Source: Torreya grandis
Lineage: Eukaryota; Streptophyta; Pinopsida; Cupressales; Taxaceae
Length of the DNA: 64,000 bases
Assembly (NCBI GenBank): GCA_037957365.1
Contig: JARHVA010002128.1
Coordinates: 2,551,001-2,615,000, forward strand
Reading direction: 5' to 3'
Below are positions 1 through 11,217 of the stretch, one piece after another. Every line of letters begins with the position of its first letter. The stretch's first letter is position 1. The notes under the pieces are model-generated. The model ran no database searches and was not told the origin of the DNA. It saw only the letters and a program-made list of their open reading frames with translations. The position numbers were made by a program, and so were the translations under genes.

Positions 1-306
1 GTTTTTATCTAAACTTAAATAAGTGCATGCTCAAATTTTTAACTGCTTAACTGATCATCATATGAAATTAAAGAATATTTTGACAAAAAGGCTAAAGAAA
101 TAAATTTTTAATTTGGTGACTTGGTCCTACTATGAGATAAATGATATGAACCAAAAGGTATGCATGGAAAATTTGATTCACTATGGAAAGGGCCTTTCAA
201 AATAAATAAATTTATTTGAAAATATAGATTCATCATATCTTATCAAGATGGAATTGAGCTTCTGCTACCTTATAATGGGTAGCACTTGAAATTTTACAAG
301 GACTGA
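1..306 (+). pseudogene. Integrase C-terminal end of a Ty3/Gypsy polyprotein (partial, decayed)
   Basis: Reading the + strand to the TGA at 304-306 gives the typical tail of a plant Gypsy integrase: a YFDKKAKE-like stretch, then F-G-D-L-V-L-L, then GKFDSLWKGPFKI, then HLKFYKD. In the family this tail follows the DDE catalytic core and binds DNA. The start lies outside the window. In-frame stops sit where the family has Trp, Arg or Gln, for example TGA after FGDLVLL, so this copy is dead. Nothing here shows which Gypsy lineage it belongs to. The large extra ORF 1.8 kb downstream may belong to the same element. Confidence 0.75.
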
Positions 307-2070
307 GCAACAGGGTAACACCTATATATATAAGTAAGACCTTAGTTTTTCTTTTGTATAGTTATTTTTTTCTATTTGTTTGTTTTTTTTGTTTTTCATG
401 ATTGAGTTATAAATGACACCATAATCAACAGACAAGACTCAAAACTAGAGATACTAGGATCTCATCCCTATTTCTTTCTTTTTGATAGAAATAAAGATGT
501 CCCCAATCAGAGCTAGCTGGTATCCCCAAAATTTCACACATGAAATTTTGGGTTACCCTTATTGAAATTTTTACCTTTTGTCTTATGTGAGTTAGTTATC
601 CTTGTTAAAACTTAGTCCTGTGAATAAGACTTAGTATTCAATAGTCTTCATTATGATTGCTTTCATTCCCAATTGCTTAAAATTACTTTAGAAGGTTAGA
701 AAATGTTTGCCTTGGTCTTTCTCATAAAACCCATTTTGTCCATCTTTCCAAGAGATTCAAAAAGCTACATGTTGGGATTCATTATTAAGATAATTCAGGT
801 TCTCAAAGTTACTTTATTTTTCTAAAGTAAAGAAAGTTTCCTTCAAAAACCCATGTTACATCATCCAGTTGAAATCAGAATTGCGTAATGAATTTACTTC
901 TCATAAAAAACTAAGGTAGTTTTGTAGACCTGCAAAGAACTAATTTTAAAAAATCAAGGTTTTGAAGCTACTTCACTTGCTCAAAGTCATAATTAAAAGT
1001 AGTTATGGTTCATAAGTGTGAAGTATTCACTAGCCTATATTAAGTCAAGGTTTCAGAGATGCTTGATTTCATAAACCAACTCAAGCAAAGCAGTTCATTA
1101 AACTTTATAAATGTCAAGATTCTTACATGGCTTCCATCTCACGTGTTACTTAGTTTTCATTAATACATGTGTTAATATAAATATTGAAAAATCCGCCTCA
1201 TTTCCTACCTAGATTTCAAGTTGTCTAACCTAGCTACTACCCCTACGAATCCTGAGTAATATCGTTTGAACTTCTAGAGTGATTTTGGAGAAATTTCTTC
1301 ACAACCCATTTGCAATTGAAATATTTAGATCATTTCCCCTTTATTTTATTGATCCTATTTTAATTATTTTTCTCATTTTTCTTTTGGTAAGTTTTCATTT
1401 CCCATCTTGAAAAGTTTTCTATCATTTCTTGTTTTGCTTGTCATTGAAGGTTATTTTTTCATGCATTGATGTTTTCAAACCTTATAAATTCTTTAGAAAA
1501 ACTCTATCTCTAAAAATTTTAAGAAAAACCCTAAAAGATTAAATCTTTTCTATAAAAACCTAGTGATTGACTTATATCTACCTAGACCCTTCATGGCTTG
1601 TTACTTACCTTGAGTTCCAAACCCAAGTAATTAGTCTTAATTAACCCAAGCAACTAGTTTCATGTCTACCAAAGTTCCCAAAGATCATTACTTACCTAGA
1701 CTTCTGATTACCTCTTACTTATGCTTCATAAAGTTTTCTAACCCATGTAACTTATCCATAGAAACATGAGTAACTATTCTAAAGAAACCCAAAGTTGAAA
1801 ATACTTACCACTCACTCAAAGTTTCTAATTCTAAAGACTTAAGAGATTCCCAGACCTTCCCAAAGTTATGATACCCTATTACTTAGCATGATTTTTCCAA
1901 AGTTTTCAAATCTTTCTACTATTAGAAGTCCCTAATATCTAAAGTATTAATTAGGATTATTACTCAAGATAATTACTTGACTTAGTTGCTTAACTTTTTA
2001 TAAACTAGTAGGAACATTTACTGAGTTTTTAATAGAATATATCAATCCTTCCTAGTGTTAGTCACAAAAA
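307..2070. other. Non-coding stretch between integrase end and the large extra ORF
   Basis: No coding frame is maintained here. It holds pyrimidine-rich tracts at 345-400 and a strong hairpin at 525-552. From about 760 to 2040 short motifs of the type AAAGTT and TACTTACCT recur loosely, as in a very degenerate tandem repeat. It could be the 3' untranslated region of the upstream element, an intron-like spacer before the extra ORF, or an LTR. No LTR boundary or target duplication was found. Confidence 0.4.
525..552. repeat. Perfect inverted repeat, 12-bp arms, 4-nt loop
   Basis: CCCAAAATTTCA at 525-536 is exactly complementary to TGAAATTTTGGG at 541-552, with loop CACA. It lies about 220 bases downstream of the Gypsy pol stop codon, so it could fold in the element RNA. 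The role is unknown. Confidence 0.85.
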
Positions 2071-5000
2071 ATGTCAAGAGGAGAAGAAGAGACAAATTTA
2101 ATTGAAGAATTTCCTAATCTAGCACTTGAAAAAATTTCAGGGCCAATTAGGAAAGGGAAGACTAAGATAAAGATAGTTGAGAAGACAAAGGAATAAAATA
2201 TGAAGTATGAATACAAAGGTTATTCCATTTAGTCGTGTATTACTTCCAAGTTATCTGAGATAAGTGATACTAACATGGGACACGTTTCCACAATTAAGCT
2301 ATTAGAAAAATAAAAATACATAATCAAGACACCATTCATGCAAGCAATGACCAATAGTGGGATCTTAAAATCTACAACATTCCCAAGCTCTGCACAACTT
2401 CATAAATTTATCATATAATGTGTTAAATACTATGATTCTCTTACTAGGACAATAACAGATACTGCTAGCAATGTGGTGATAAGGTTAGATATTTAGTATT
2501 TTAACTACTGTCTGAATATCCTAACAAGGTCTAAAGTACTTGATGTATCAATGAAAAAATCTAAGAATCAATGAGAGAATAAAACATTAGATTGCATCAA
2601 GATAATGAACACTAAATATCTAAGGAAACCAAAACAACCCTCAAGGTTTCTAAATCAAATAGTGAAATCTGATTTGCTTCAAGAAGTAGACGAAATTACT
2701 CAATTATTGTGTAGAATCAATGGAGAGAAGAATGATAAGAAATTTTCCACTTGAATATATGCATACATAAGGGCTAATGATGTCAATAGGAGTTATACAA
2801 TGATCGAATGGTCAAGGATGATAAATGACAACATTGATCATCAACTAAGTGATATATTATAGACTCTTTACTTCAAAATGACTTCATATTTAGTATATGC
2901 TACAACATCTAGTGGAGCATTTTCTAGGCTAACTACAAAAGGGATGTTGGAAATAGAGCCTACATATGAATATTACCCTAAGTTAACTTTATCTAAATAC
3001 TTCAAACACTAAAAGAGGGTAAATGATTTATTCTTTTATGAAATAATCTATAAATTGAATGTTTCCTTAAAGGCCAAGAGAGTATCAGATACAACTTAGG
3101 AGGTAGTTTCCCATTTTGGATGCATTTTCATTCAATTATTAAATTTCACATATATCAGAGTTGGTTGTTTCATAGGGACACTAGTCAAATTGCAAAGGTA
3201 CCCTACTGACAAATGGATTTTTATGGAGTTGTGTAGGAAGTTGGTATAATTACATGACCTATAGTCAAAGGTTCACCATTATTCTATTAGTTTTCCTATT
3301 GTTATTAGCTACTAGCACTGTAAAAGCATTTATAATGCAAAGAATGTACAAATAGAAATATATCACAACTACAATCAATCACATTTTGAAGTTAGATAAA
3401 ATTTTGATTGTATAGGAATAGATCAAAACACAATTTCTCTTGAGTATATGCATATCCCTGTACTTGAACACTTATGGATTGATTGTAGAGATGAATTTAA
3501 AGTGAGGAGAAGATGTAATAGTAGGATAACTATTGAAAAAATTCATTCATTTGATTTATCTACATTTTATAAGATATGGAAGATCATGAATAAATGATTC
3601 ATAATTCTTATCATGTAATGGGAAGAGACAATGTTCCACTCCTAGAAATTGACTTTAGGAAGAATCACGTAAAGATTGTTATTGAGAGAACTTTAGTAAT
3701 TATCGTTATGACTTCAACATGGCTTCTTGGTAAATGGTATTTCATGAAGGAGCTAGTAATGATAGAAATTAGCCAAGTTAATCACAAGAAGAAAGAAGTG
3801 TAGGGAGAAAGTAGCAAATAACCCAAGAAGAATTTTAAATTTAAGAATAATTATGATGTTACATACTCTATGGTAAATGAAAAGAATCCAATTTAGCTAG
3901 TTACCCTTGCATCTCCTCTAGTCTCTTCCACTACCATTCCTATTTTTACCACATCTTCATCTTCATTACTAATGAAAAAAATACAACCAATAATTAAAGA
4001 TGTAGAGCCATCCACACTTATGCGACTTCCAAAGTCTCCAATCTTCAAATCCCCTAAGAAACCTGTTTAGAAGGAGACTAATATTCCTCTTCCATCTTCA
4101 TACATTCCACCTACTTCTCCTCCTCCACCTCATTATAAGAATTAATCCACCATTCCTTTTATTCATGTACAGAAAGAGCTAGAGTAGGTAATTACTAGAG
4201 AGGTGATTGCATCTCAGGATGTATCTCAATGACAAGTAACAATTGAAGCCAAGGAGAAAGAGATAAAGAAAGAGAAAGAAGTAGAGGTAGAGGTAGAGAT
4301 AAAAATAGAGAAAGATAAAGATGAGTAAGTAATTTTCAATTTGTTCAAGATATTTTAGATGCACAAGAAGTTCTTTCTCAAGAGTTAGTGGTGAGAAATA
4401 ATCAACAAAAAATGGTAAAACATTCACCCACTTCAACTGGTATGGATTTCTCTTCATGGTTGACATTACAAATAGTTCCTGAGTCAAAGGAAGAAACTAA
4501 ATTGGAAGAGATAGACTTACATCTCTTGTGAAGTCTTGATTATAAGGGTAAAAATCTAAAGAGTACTAAAATGACTTCAAGGCTGATAATTGAACCTTCT
4601 GGTTAGAAAATTGTAGAGACATCAGTTCCTCCATAGGGCAAGAATAAAGGCAAAATCACTGAGTATGACTTAACAGTCACAAAGGTATACCTTGGAGAAG
4701 TAACTATAGAGGGATTTAAATAGGACATGTAGACCCTAATCACTACTCTTTTCCATAATCTTGATGAAGAGAATGTTGATAAAGCTAAGTTGAAGGAATA
4801 AATTGTTAAGTTGTGTGAAATAATTACTAAGGTGTCAAGATCTACTCCTCAAGAATCACTACTTTCAAGAGGTGAATTTGATCAAAAAATAATAATTAAG
4901 GTATAGGAAACTAGTGACAAGGCTAAATCAGTTGATGAATGGATAGATAAAATTTTAAAACTACACAAAAATGGTTTTATGAGGTCCTAGTAACTTTAGC

Positions 5001-5604
5001 TTGTATTGAAAGTAAATTGGCATAAATAAAAATAGTGATGAAAGAAATTGAAAATGAGAATGGAATCTCTAAATTGCATGAAGAAAGCCTTAAATGAATA
5101 AATTCTTTAAGCAAAAAAGTTTTGATTGAATAAAATATTATTCTAAAGGGATCAATAAAGAAATCAAAATAAGAGGAACACATTATATCTTTTCATATGT
5201 GCATTTTTGTAGAAATGCTTTAAGATATGAAGACTCTTGAAGAAGATGATTGCAATGTGAAAGTTGATCTAGAGAATATTATCTTCTATCTCACTAATGT
5301 TTGGTCTAATAAAATACCAAGGACACTTGAATAATTGCATTAGTAATTTAAACAATTAATTAAAAAGGTCAAACTCCTTTCATAACAACTTTTATAAAGG
5401 AGTTAATCAAAATTCAATAAGAGGTTATAACCCAGGCTTGAAAAGGTGAAAAATTATTATAAAAAGCTAGAAACAGAACTACTAAGATATGAAATAGAAA
5501 GGAAATTAGTTGCCAAATCAAATGATGCAACTATCCAATTCATGATATCTCAACACATCAAGTACAAAGAAAAATATAGATTAGAAGTTCATGAATTGGA
5601 ATGA
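2071..5604 (+). pseudogene. Large decayed ORF of unknown function, retroelement-associated
   Basis: An ATG at 2071 opens a frame that stays readable, with scattered stops and at least one frame change near 3590-3800, to a stop near 5604 (about 1,180 codons). Visible parts are: an N-terminal globular stretch to about 3590; a Ser/Thr/Pro-rich linker at 3895-4140 ending in a run of prolines; an alternating Glu/Lys and Glu/Val tract at 4240-4330; and a charged, heptad-like probable coiled coil at 5020-5600. No protease, RT or zinc-knuckle motif is present. The layout (globular, basic or Pro-rich linker, coiled coil) resembles the extra ORF of element A at 12779-15289. It is probably the additional ORF that some Tat/Athila elements carry. 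Many stops are TAG or TAA where Gln fits. The function is not recognised. Confidence 0.5.
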
Positions 5605-6334
5605 TTGTTATTTCTTCTCTTTTTAACTACTTCTATTTTCTTCTAACATCTCAGGTAATGAATTTTAATTAATTATGTTTTGATTAATTACTTTGTAAGT
5701 AATGCCATTTAGAGAAGTTAATTGTGAAATTTTCTTTATAAAATGTAAGACTTAAGCAAAATGTAAGACTTAAGTAACTTGGCTAGATGCCATTATTTGA
5801 AGTTATTTTATAAAAAAATATATATTTAATTGAGCTCTGCACTACATGTAAAGAGATTGCATTTGATCAAAATAGTGAAATTGATAAGTGCTACATGTCA
5901 TTATCCATTGTATGCCATATAGGATAAATTATCGAAGGATACCTCTTAATGGTTTTCAATTTATCTACTTGTATGTATACAATAAGCTTTGTAAAAATAT
6001 TTATTGTGAAGTATATCTTCTTTATTCTCACATATTTTAGTCATTTCATTCTCTATTTCTCAGATATTTATTGCACATTCTCTAAAATAGCTACTTACTT
6101 GCTATAAAATCACTCTATTATAGTTCATAAACTTTATGACTAAAGTAATACCCCAAGATAAGATAACCTGTGCATATTTTGTATAAACTATGAATAACTA
6201 ATAGTGTTAATAGATAAAATAGATAAGCATAAATCATATAGGAGCTTCAGCATTAAATGAAGGGGATTTAATCCCATAACTACCTAGGTACTTTTTCTAT
6301 CCTAAAAAATATCTATCAAACATATACTATAAGT
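5605..6334. other. AT-rich stretch, nothing recognised
   Basis: No maintained reading frame, tandem repeat or boundary motif was seen. A short direct duplication of a TGTAAGACTTAAG-like phrase occurs at about 5744-5778. It could be part of an LTR leading into the repeat at 6335. Confidence 0.4.
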
Positions 6335-6885
6335 TTTATTTGCCTTGGAAATGCATAAGATATTACATATTTGAAATGTCTTTGCAGTTTATGATTTAAA
6401 TTCTAGTGTTACAATTTTAAATTCAACCCCTATTATTGAATATTTTATTTAATAAAGATTCTAGTCATCTCCTCATCTATCTTTAGTATTTTGTATATGA
6501 CTTAGATCATTTTTGCATTTCATGTGATAACCCTTCATGGGTGAATTATTCGTACTTGGTTATGACCTAATCATATTTTTTCCTTGTGTTAAAAATCCCC
6601 ATGGATATTAAATTGTAGAATCTCTCCATGTGAGCAAGTTACCCCATAGGTCCTCTCATCTTGGTTCAGGTAGAGTCAAAAATAGCAGGGAGATAACCAT
6701 ACCCTTTATAGATACCTCTTAGTCATTTTATACATTTAGTATAATATTGATGAAAAACCCTTCCCAAGATACAATGACATACTAGCAGGTTTTTCATCAT
6801 TGCTTGCCATTTCCTCTCAAGTGTGCAAAGCTGAGTGTACAAGGTGTATGACTGGGAACCAACACTCTTCTGGAACTATTTTTGG
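6335..6885. repeat. Dispersed repeat R, copy 1 (probable LTR fragment)
   Basis: About 550 bases match, with many transitions, the sequence formed by joining 40205-40272 to 51034-51510, which flank element C. Shared landmarks are TTCTAGTGTTA, TTCAACCCCTATT, CCCATAGGTCCTCTCA, GGAGATAACCATACCCTTT and a 12-bp-stem hairpin. It has no coding potential and lies just before the primer-binding-like site of element B. An LTR U3/R segment is the likeliest identity. Its ends are not defined. Confidence 0.7.
6748..6799. repeat. Hairpin in repeat R, copy 1
   Basis: TGATGAAAAACC at 6748-6759 pairs perfectly with GGTTTTTCATCA at 6788-6799 across a 28-nt loop. The other copy of the repeat (51383-51434) has the same stem and loop lengths with one A-T pair replaced by C-G. 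Confidence 0.85.
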
Positions 6886-7245
6886 GGACTAAACTAAAAT
6901 TTTGGTTACTTATGTGTTACCAAGGACTCTTACAGAGAGACTTAAGTATTTTATCTTGTAAAGTTATCTATTTTTACTACACTAATTTAACTATCTTGGT
7001 TGTCAACATTGTAACACTCCATTGGGGACATGCTAGGAAGTTTAAAGGCTTGATAATTTGACTTCTGCTATGTTTATTATAAAGAGTTGTTAATAGTGAA
7101 TGTTAAAAGGTATGTTTTCCATTTTGAACATATTCTAAAAAATGTAGTGTCTTTGTTTTCTATCTCATTAAGCTTTAACAAGTTTGATTTTAGCATGTAT
7201 CACAGTCAATTTGTTAATTGTTATATTCTAGAATTATAATTCTAG
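6886..7245 (+). other. Probable end of element B 5' LTR
   Basis: This stretch ends directly at a primer-binding-like sequence (7246), so it should be the end of a 5' LTR. A perfect 18-bp palindrome (CTAGAATTATAATTCTAG) occupies 7228-7245. No second copy was found downstream of B, so the LTR pairing is unproven. Confidence 0.4.
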
Positions 7246-7265
7246 TTGCGACTCCAATTTTTATC
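7246..7265 (+). other. Primer-binding-like site of element B
   Basis: TTGCGACTCCAATTTTTATC resembles, with substitutions, the TGGCGACTCC-type primer-binding site that I recall from plant Tat/Ogre elements (complementary to a tRNA 3' end, probably tRNA-Arg). It lies about 80 bases before the first gag ATG. The tRNA assignment is inference. Confidence 0.45.
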
Positions 7266-7346
7266 TTCTAGTTTCAAGGAAGAACAATGCCTAGTTTGAA
7301 TTATCTTTGATAACTTTTAGTTTTGATTATTTTCTTATTTTTAAAT

Positions 7347-9530
7347 ATGAAAGGAATAAGATCATCCTTCAAAAGTGACCCATCAAAGAAACTCATCTCT
7401 CCTTTAAGTATTCTTCAAAGAAGGGGGAGATAAGTTTGGAATCCTATTGAAGGGTAGAGTTTAGCTGCTAAAGGTTGTCAAGATTTTGACAATATTGAAC
7501 TATTTTTTGACCCTCCCATTATTGAGGACTATCATAGTTATCCTAGCAACTCTAAAACCTATAGTCCTATGTATTATCTAACTCCTAAACCAAATGAATC
7601 CCTTCCCAAGTTTGATCCACCAAGTCTATCTCATTCACCCCCTCATATCCCTTTTCCATTTGTTCTTGAACCTTCCATTGAATATATCATGAGGCATAGG
7701 TACCAAGATGAGAATGAGTGTCCTACATTCTATGTCCCTAAATTTAAGCCAATCAATTTTGATGAAATGGTAGGTTATCCTAATGAAGTCCCAAATGAAG
7801 TGAAGAAATGCCTTCCAAAATTCTGAGGGAATAATTCAATGAGTGGTGATGATAACTTGAGATCCTTTCATATTATCAATGAATATTATGAGGTTGAGTA
7901 TAAGGATGTGTACATTAATTTATTTGTGCACACGCTAGAGGAAGATGCTCATGAATGGTTCAATTCCATTCCCACTAGATGCATTGATTCATGGGAAGAG
8001 ATGCAAAATGTTTTTAGAACTCAATATAGTGCTAGGATTGATCCAAGGTTTCTCTTGCTTGAATTTGAAAATATCAAAAAGAATCTTATGTGTGAAGGAA
8101 TTTAACACATGGTTTAATAAGACTATGATGAGGCTAACCAAAAACATCAAGCTTAGTGATAAAACATGATTGATAAAGTATTATGATGCCTTTCAAAATA
8201 ATGTTGCATACTTATTAATGGACAAGGCTCCTACTAACATGTAGTTATCATTCAATATGGCCATCCAAATTGAGAATAGAATCAAGGTTGTGGGAAAGCC
8301 TATAAAAAATCAAGCTAATGTGAATCTAGTCAATCCAAAAATGACACAGTCTATAAAGATAACCAATCTTGAGGAGACTGTTAAAACTTTGGCTTATGCT
8401 ATCAAACAAATGTCATACAAGTTGTCTAGAGCTGAAAATGGGGTCCCTCATGTGTCTACCAGATATGAGAGAGATCCAAATATGAATCAAGTATAAAGGG
8501 GGCTTGATTTCCAAAATTGAGATAATGATAGAGGGAAGAGGCATGCATGTGAATAAAATATGTATATAAACTAGAATATAGGGTATGGAAAGGAGGTCCC
8601 TGATACTTTAAATGCCAAGGTAAATGCAATGAATTTTGATTTAAACATTGATTGGTGTGATGAGTTCTTCTTTCCACACCCTCCATGTGATAATGCTGAA
8701 TAGGTTGATGAAGATTTGGATGAACCTAAATATACATCATATAAATATGATATTTTTATGTTTTACTATCAAAGTCCTCAAAGTGAATCGGCTACCTCCA
8801 TAGAATTGCTAAATGATACTATGGTTGATCAGTTATAGAGCATAGTTGAAATGGAGAGTGTCCCATCTTTTGACTTTGTTTATCATGTTAATATGGGATA
8901 AGCATATGAATTTCCCATTCATTATTCTGATCTCTTAAACTCTATGATGATTAATACATATTATGGGTGAATTCCATTAGTTGAGGATATGTAGTTGTTA
9001 ATTAATGTAGAAGCTGCCCAAAAGAAGGAATATAACTTGAGAAGTAGGCAACTGGGTGCTGCTCCTCAGGACACTGACCCTATAAATATTAAAGTAGGGA
9101 ATATAATCAAGGAAGCAAAAAAATATATAACATCCCCATAAACTTCCAAGATATCACCCATGTCCTAAGCTGCTAAGCCTAGAGGTATTCCTGATAAGAG
9201 CAATAGAATGCCCATATTGTCTAGTATCCTTAAGGGTGTTAATGATGCTAAAATGAATCTTATTTTGAAGGATATTGCTAAAAATGTTAATCCATCCCAA
9301 CCTACTCCACTTCAAATCTTAAGTTACTATATTCTATATGAAGGAGTTGCCACTCTTCCACAAATACTCCTCTTTTGTAATATAGCATATGTGATATGGG
9401 CCAAGTATTGAGCCAACTAAAAGTTAGCATGCCACTTATTGAATTATTATGAATACCTAAACATAGGAAGAGGGCCTTTGAATATTTAGAATTTGGTAAA
9501 AGGTCAATTGTGAATGAAATTGAGTTACCC
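7347..9530 (+). pseudogene. Element B gag (decayed)
   Basis: ATG at 7347 follows the primer-binding-like site by about 80 bases. A Pro-rich N-terminal part leads to the retrotransposon gag domain at about 7850-8105, where LFVHTLEEDAHEWFNSIP and the following WEEMQNVFRTQY match the usual gag pattern. A charged stretch of about 350 codons follows. No CCHC knuckle is visible. Stops interrupt it, many of them TAG or TAA. In a live element this protein would form the cytoplasmic virus-like particle. Confidence 0.7.
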
Positions 9531-10160
9531 TAAGCAACCCTTAAAGAATATAATGAATCAAATGAGGTTGTTAAACCCACTATGAAGGTCTATTTGGGGA
9601 CTACACTTTTAAAAAGTCAACTAATTGTGGATCCATTTGATATAACTCTATTGATCAATGGTTTGATTGTTTATAACTACATGTTTGATTATGGTGCTTC
9701 TTACAATGTGATGCCCTTAGGTGTCATCAATGAGATCAAAGTTGAGATTACATCAACCTTTACAAAGTGTTATACCATGGACTCATGATAGGTTCTATTT
9801 ATTGGATAAGTCAAGGGGTTGGTGGTATAGTTGGCATTATATCCAAGAAAGTATTTGAATATGGACACGGTAATTTTAGACTACCTACCTAAATGGGGGA
9901 TGTTTTTGTGATGTAAATGGACTACTACCATGGGTGGAAGTATGTATATGGACCTTTCCTAAGCCACCATTCCTTTCAAGGGTAAGATGGTTAGACTTTA
10001 TAGAGACCCAAAGATGATACATGTAATTGAAGATTCAAAACATGCTCGCAATGAAGTATTGTACATGGATGTTGAATTGGGAAACTTTGTTGGGAATGTT
10101 GATACTAGTGAACAACATGTTATTCATGATGTTGAACTTGACAAAAAATGTGTGGTTTGG
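9531..10160 (+). pseudogene. Element B aspartic protease (decayed)
   Basis: The motif F-D-Y-G-A-S-Y-N-V-M-P at about 9688-9720 is a changed D-[ST]-G-A-S active site of retropepsins (Ser or Thr replaced by Tyr). About 60 codons on, the stretch ILDYLPKWGMFL then GGSMYMDLSQATIPF is matched in element C by INIPPIFGLCL then GGYMSLDWSHLIPR, so this tail is conserved in the lineage. The enzyme would cut the Gag-Pol polyprotein. Several stops interrupt it. Confidence 0.7.
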
Positions 10161-10560
10161 AAAATGTGATTTGATGGGGCTTGATCAAATCTTGTAAATG
10201 GAGATGGGGTTATTTTCTATACCCCTAATGGTAAATGTTTTATGTTTTCTTTTAAATTATACCTTGATTGCATGAATAATACTATTGAGTATGAGGCACT
10301 CTTGCTTAGTTTAAGGATTGCCCATGAATATGAAATTAAAATTTTGATTGTCAAGGGTGATTCTAAGTTAGTGGTTAAGTAGGTATGTAATGCTTATGCC
10401 ACCAAGAATAAAAGGTTTAAATGATATCAAGATGTTATTTAGGATTTAAATGAATTCTTTGATGCATTAAATCTTTGTTATCATGATATAAGTTTCAAAA
10501 AAAATGCTAAAAAACTTGTAGGGCTAGGTTCTCAATTTGATATTGTGAATACAATCCCTC
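10161..10560 (+). pseudogene. Element B RNase H-like domain located before RT
   Basis: Motifs in order are F-D-G-A, then N-T-I-E-Y-E-A-L-L, then V-K-G-D-S-K-L-V-V. These match the first Asp, the Glu and the second Asp of RNase H. The fourth catalytic Asp expected in the last motif is not evident (NAKKLVG). The domain sits between protease and RT, as in elements C and D, while a normal Gypsy RNase H also follows RT at 25440-25850. It is probably the extra (archaeal-like) RNase H of Tat elements. The position is the unusual point. Confidence 0.65.
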
Positions 10561-11217
10561 ATTGTTAGTATCAAGTGGAGTTATTTATTAGGCCTTCAAT
10601 CCTAGACAATGTTCATCATTGATAGGTATTTAATGATGATGAATAGATTAAGAGGTTTCTAAACTATGAGGTTGAGTTCCATGATCACCTCATAGACTTT
10701 GAATCCATGATTCAAGTTTATGATGGAAAGGAAACTTTTTTTGGGAAGGACATTATTCAGCTTAAGACAAACACACTCCCTAGAGGACTGGTAAGATTAG
10801 AAGCATCTTTCAATGGAGTTGATAGAATCAAGTTGAGAGACTCATTTATCTTAAAAGACATGACTAAGTGAAACTTGGTTTCTCATGAGAATCCAAGAAA
10901 GCTTTGGTTGGGTACTCACTTAAGTGAAACTAAGAAGAAAGCTTACATGTAATTGCTAAGGAAGTACCAAGATTGCTTAGCATGGTCCGATTCTGATTTG
11001 AAAGCATATAGGGAAGATTTGTTCCATCAAATCATCCCATTTTAGCCTAATATAAAGCCTTTCAAGTAGAAATAGAGGCACATTAACCCCATTTTGGCCA
11101 CCAAGATGCATGATGAGTTAAATAAGCTGAGGGATTGTGGAATCATTTAGCCCATCATGTATTCTTCATGGGTTTCAAATTTAGTTCTTGTGAAAAATAA
11201 GAATGGTGACATCCACT
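10561..11217 (+). pseudogene. Element B linker and RT N-terminal part, interrupted by element A
   Basis: After a linker, the RT start is clear: CLAWSDSDLKAY, then a decayed RHINP motif, then SSWVSNLVLVKNKNGDIHL. The frame runs into the left target duplication (11213-11217) and resumes at 24751-24756 as LCVDF. In RT this is the fingers region just before the first catalytic Asp block. Stops (TAG, TGA) occur at conserved Gln and Trp-like positions. Confidence 0.75.
11213..11217. repeat. Left target site duplication of element A (CCACT)
   Basis: CCACT directly precedes the left LTR of element A and is repeated exactly at 24751-24755 after the right LTR. Confidence 0.93.

Noticed and set aside
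6335..7245. Repeat R plus the following bases considered as one LTR matching the stretch from 27475
   Set aside because: No shared sequence could be found between the two by eye, so I did not call them an LTR pair.
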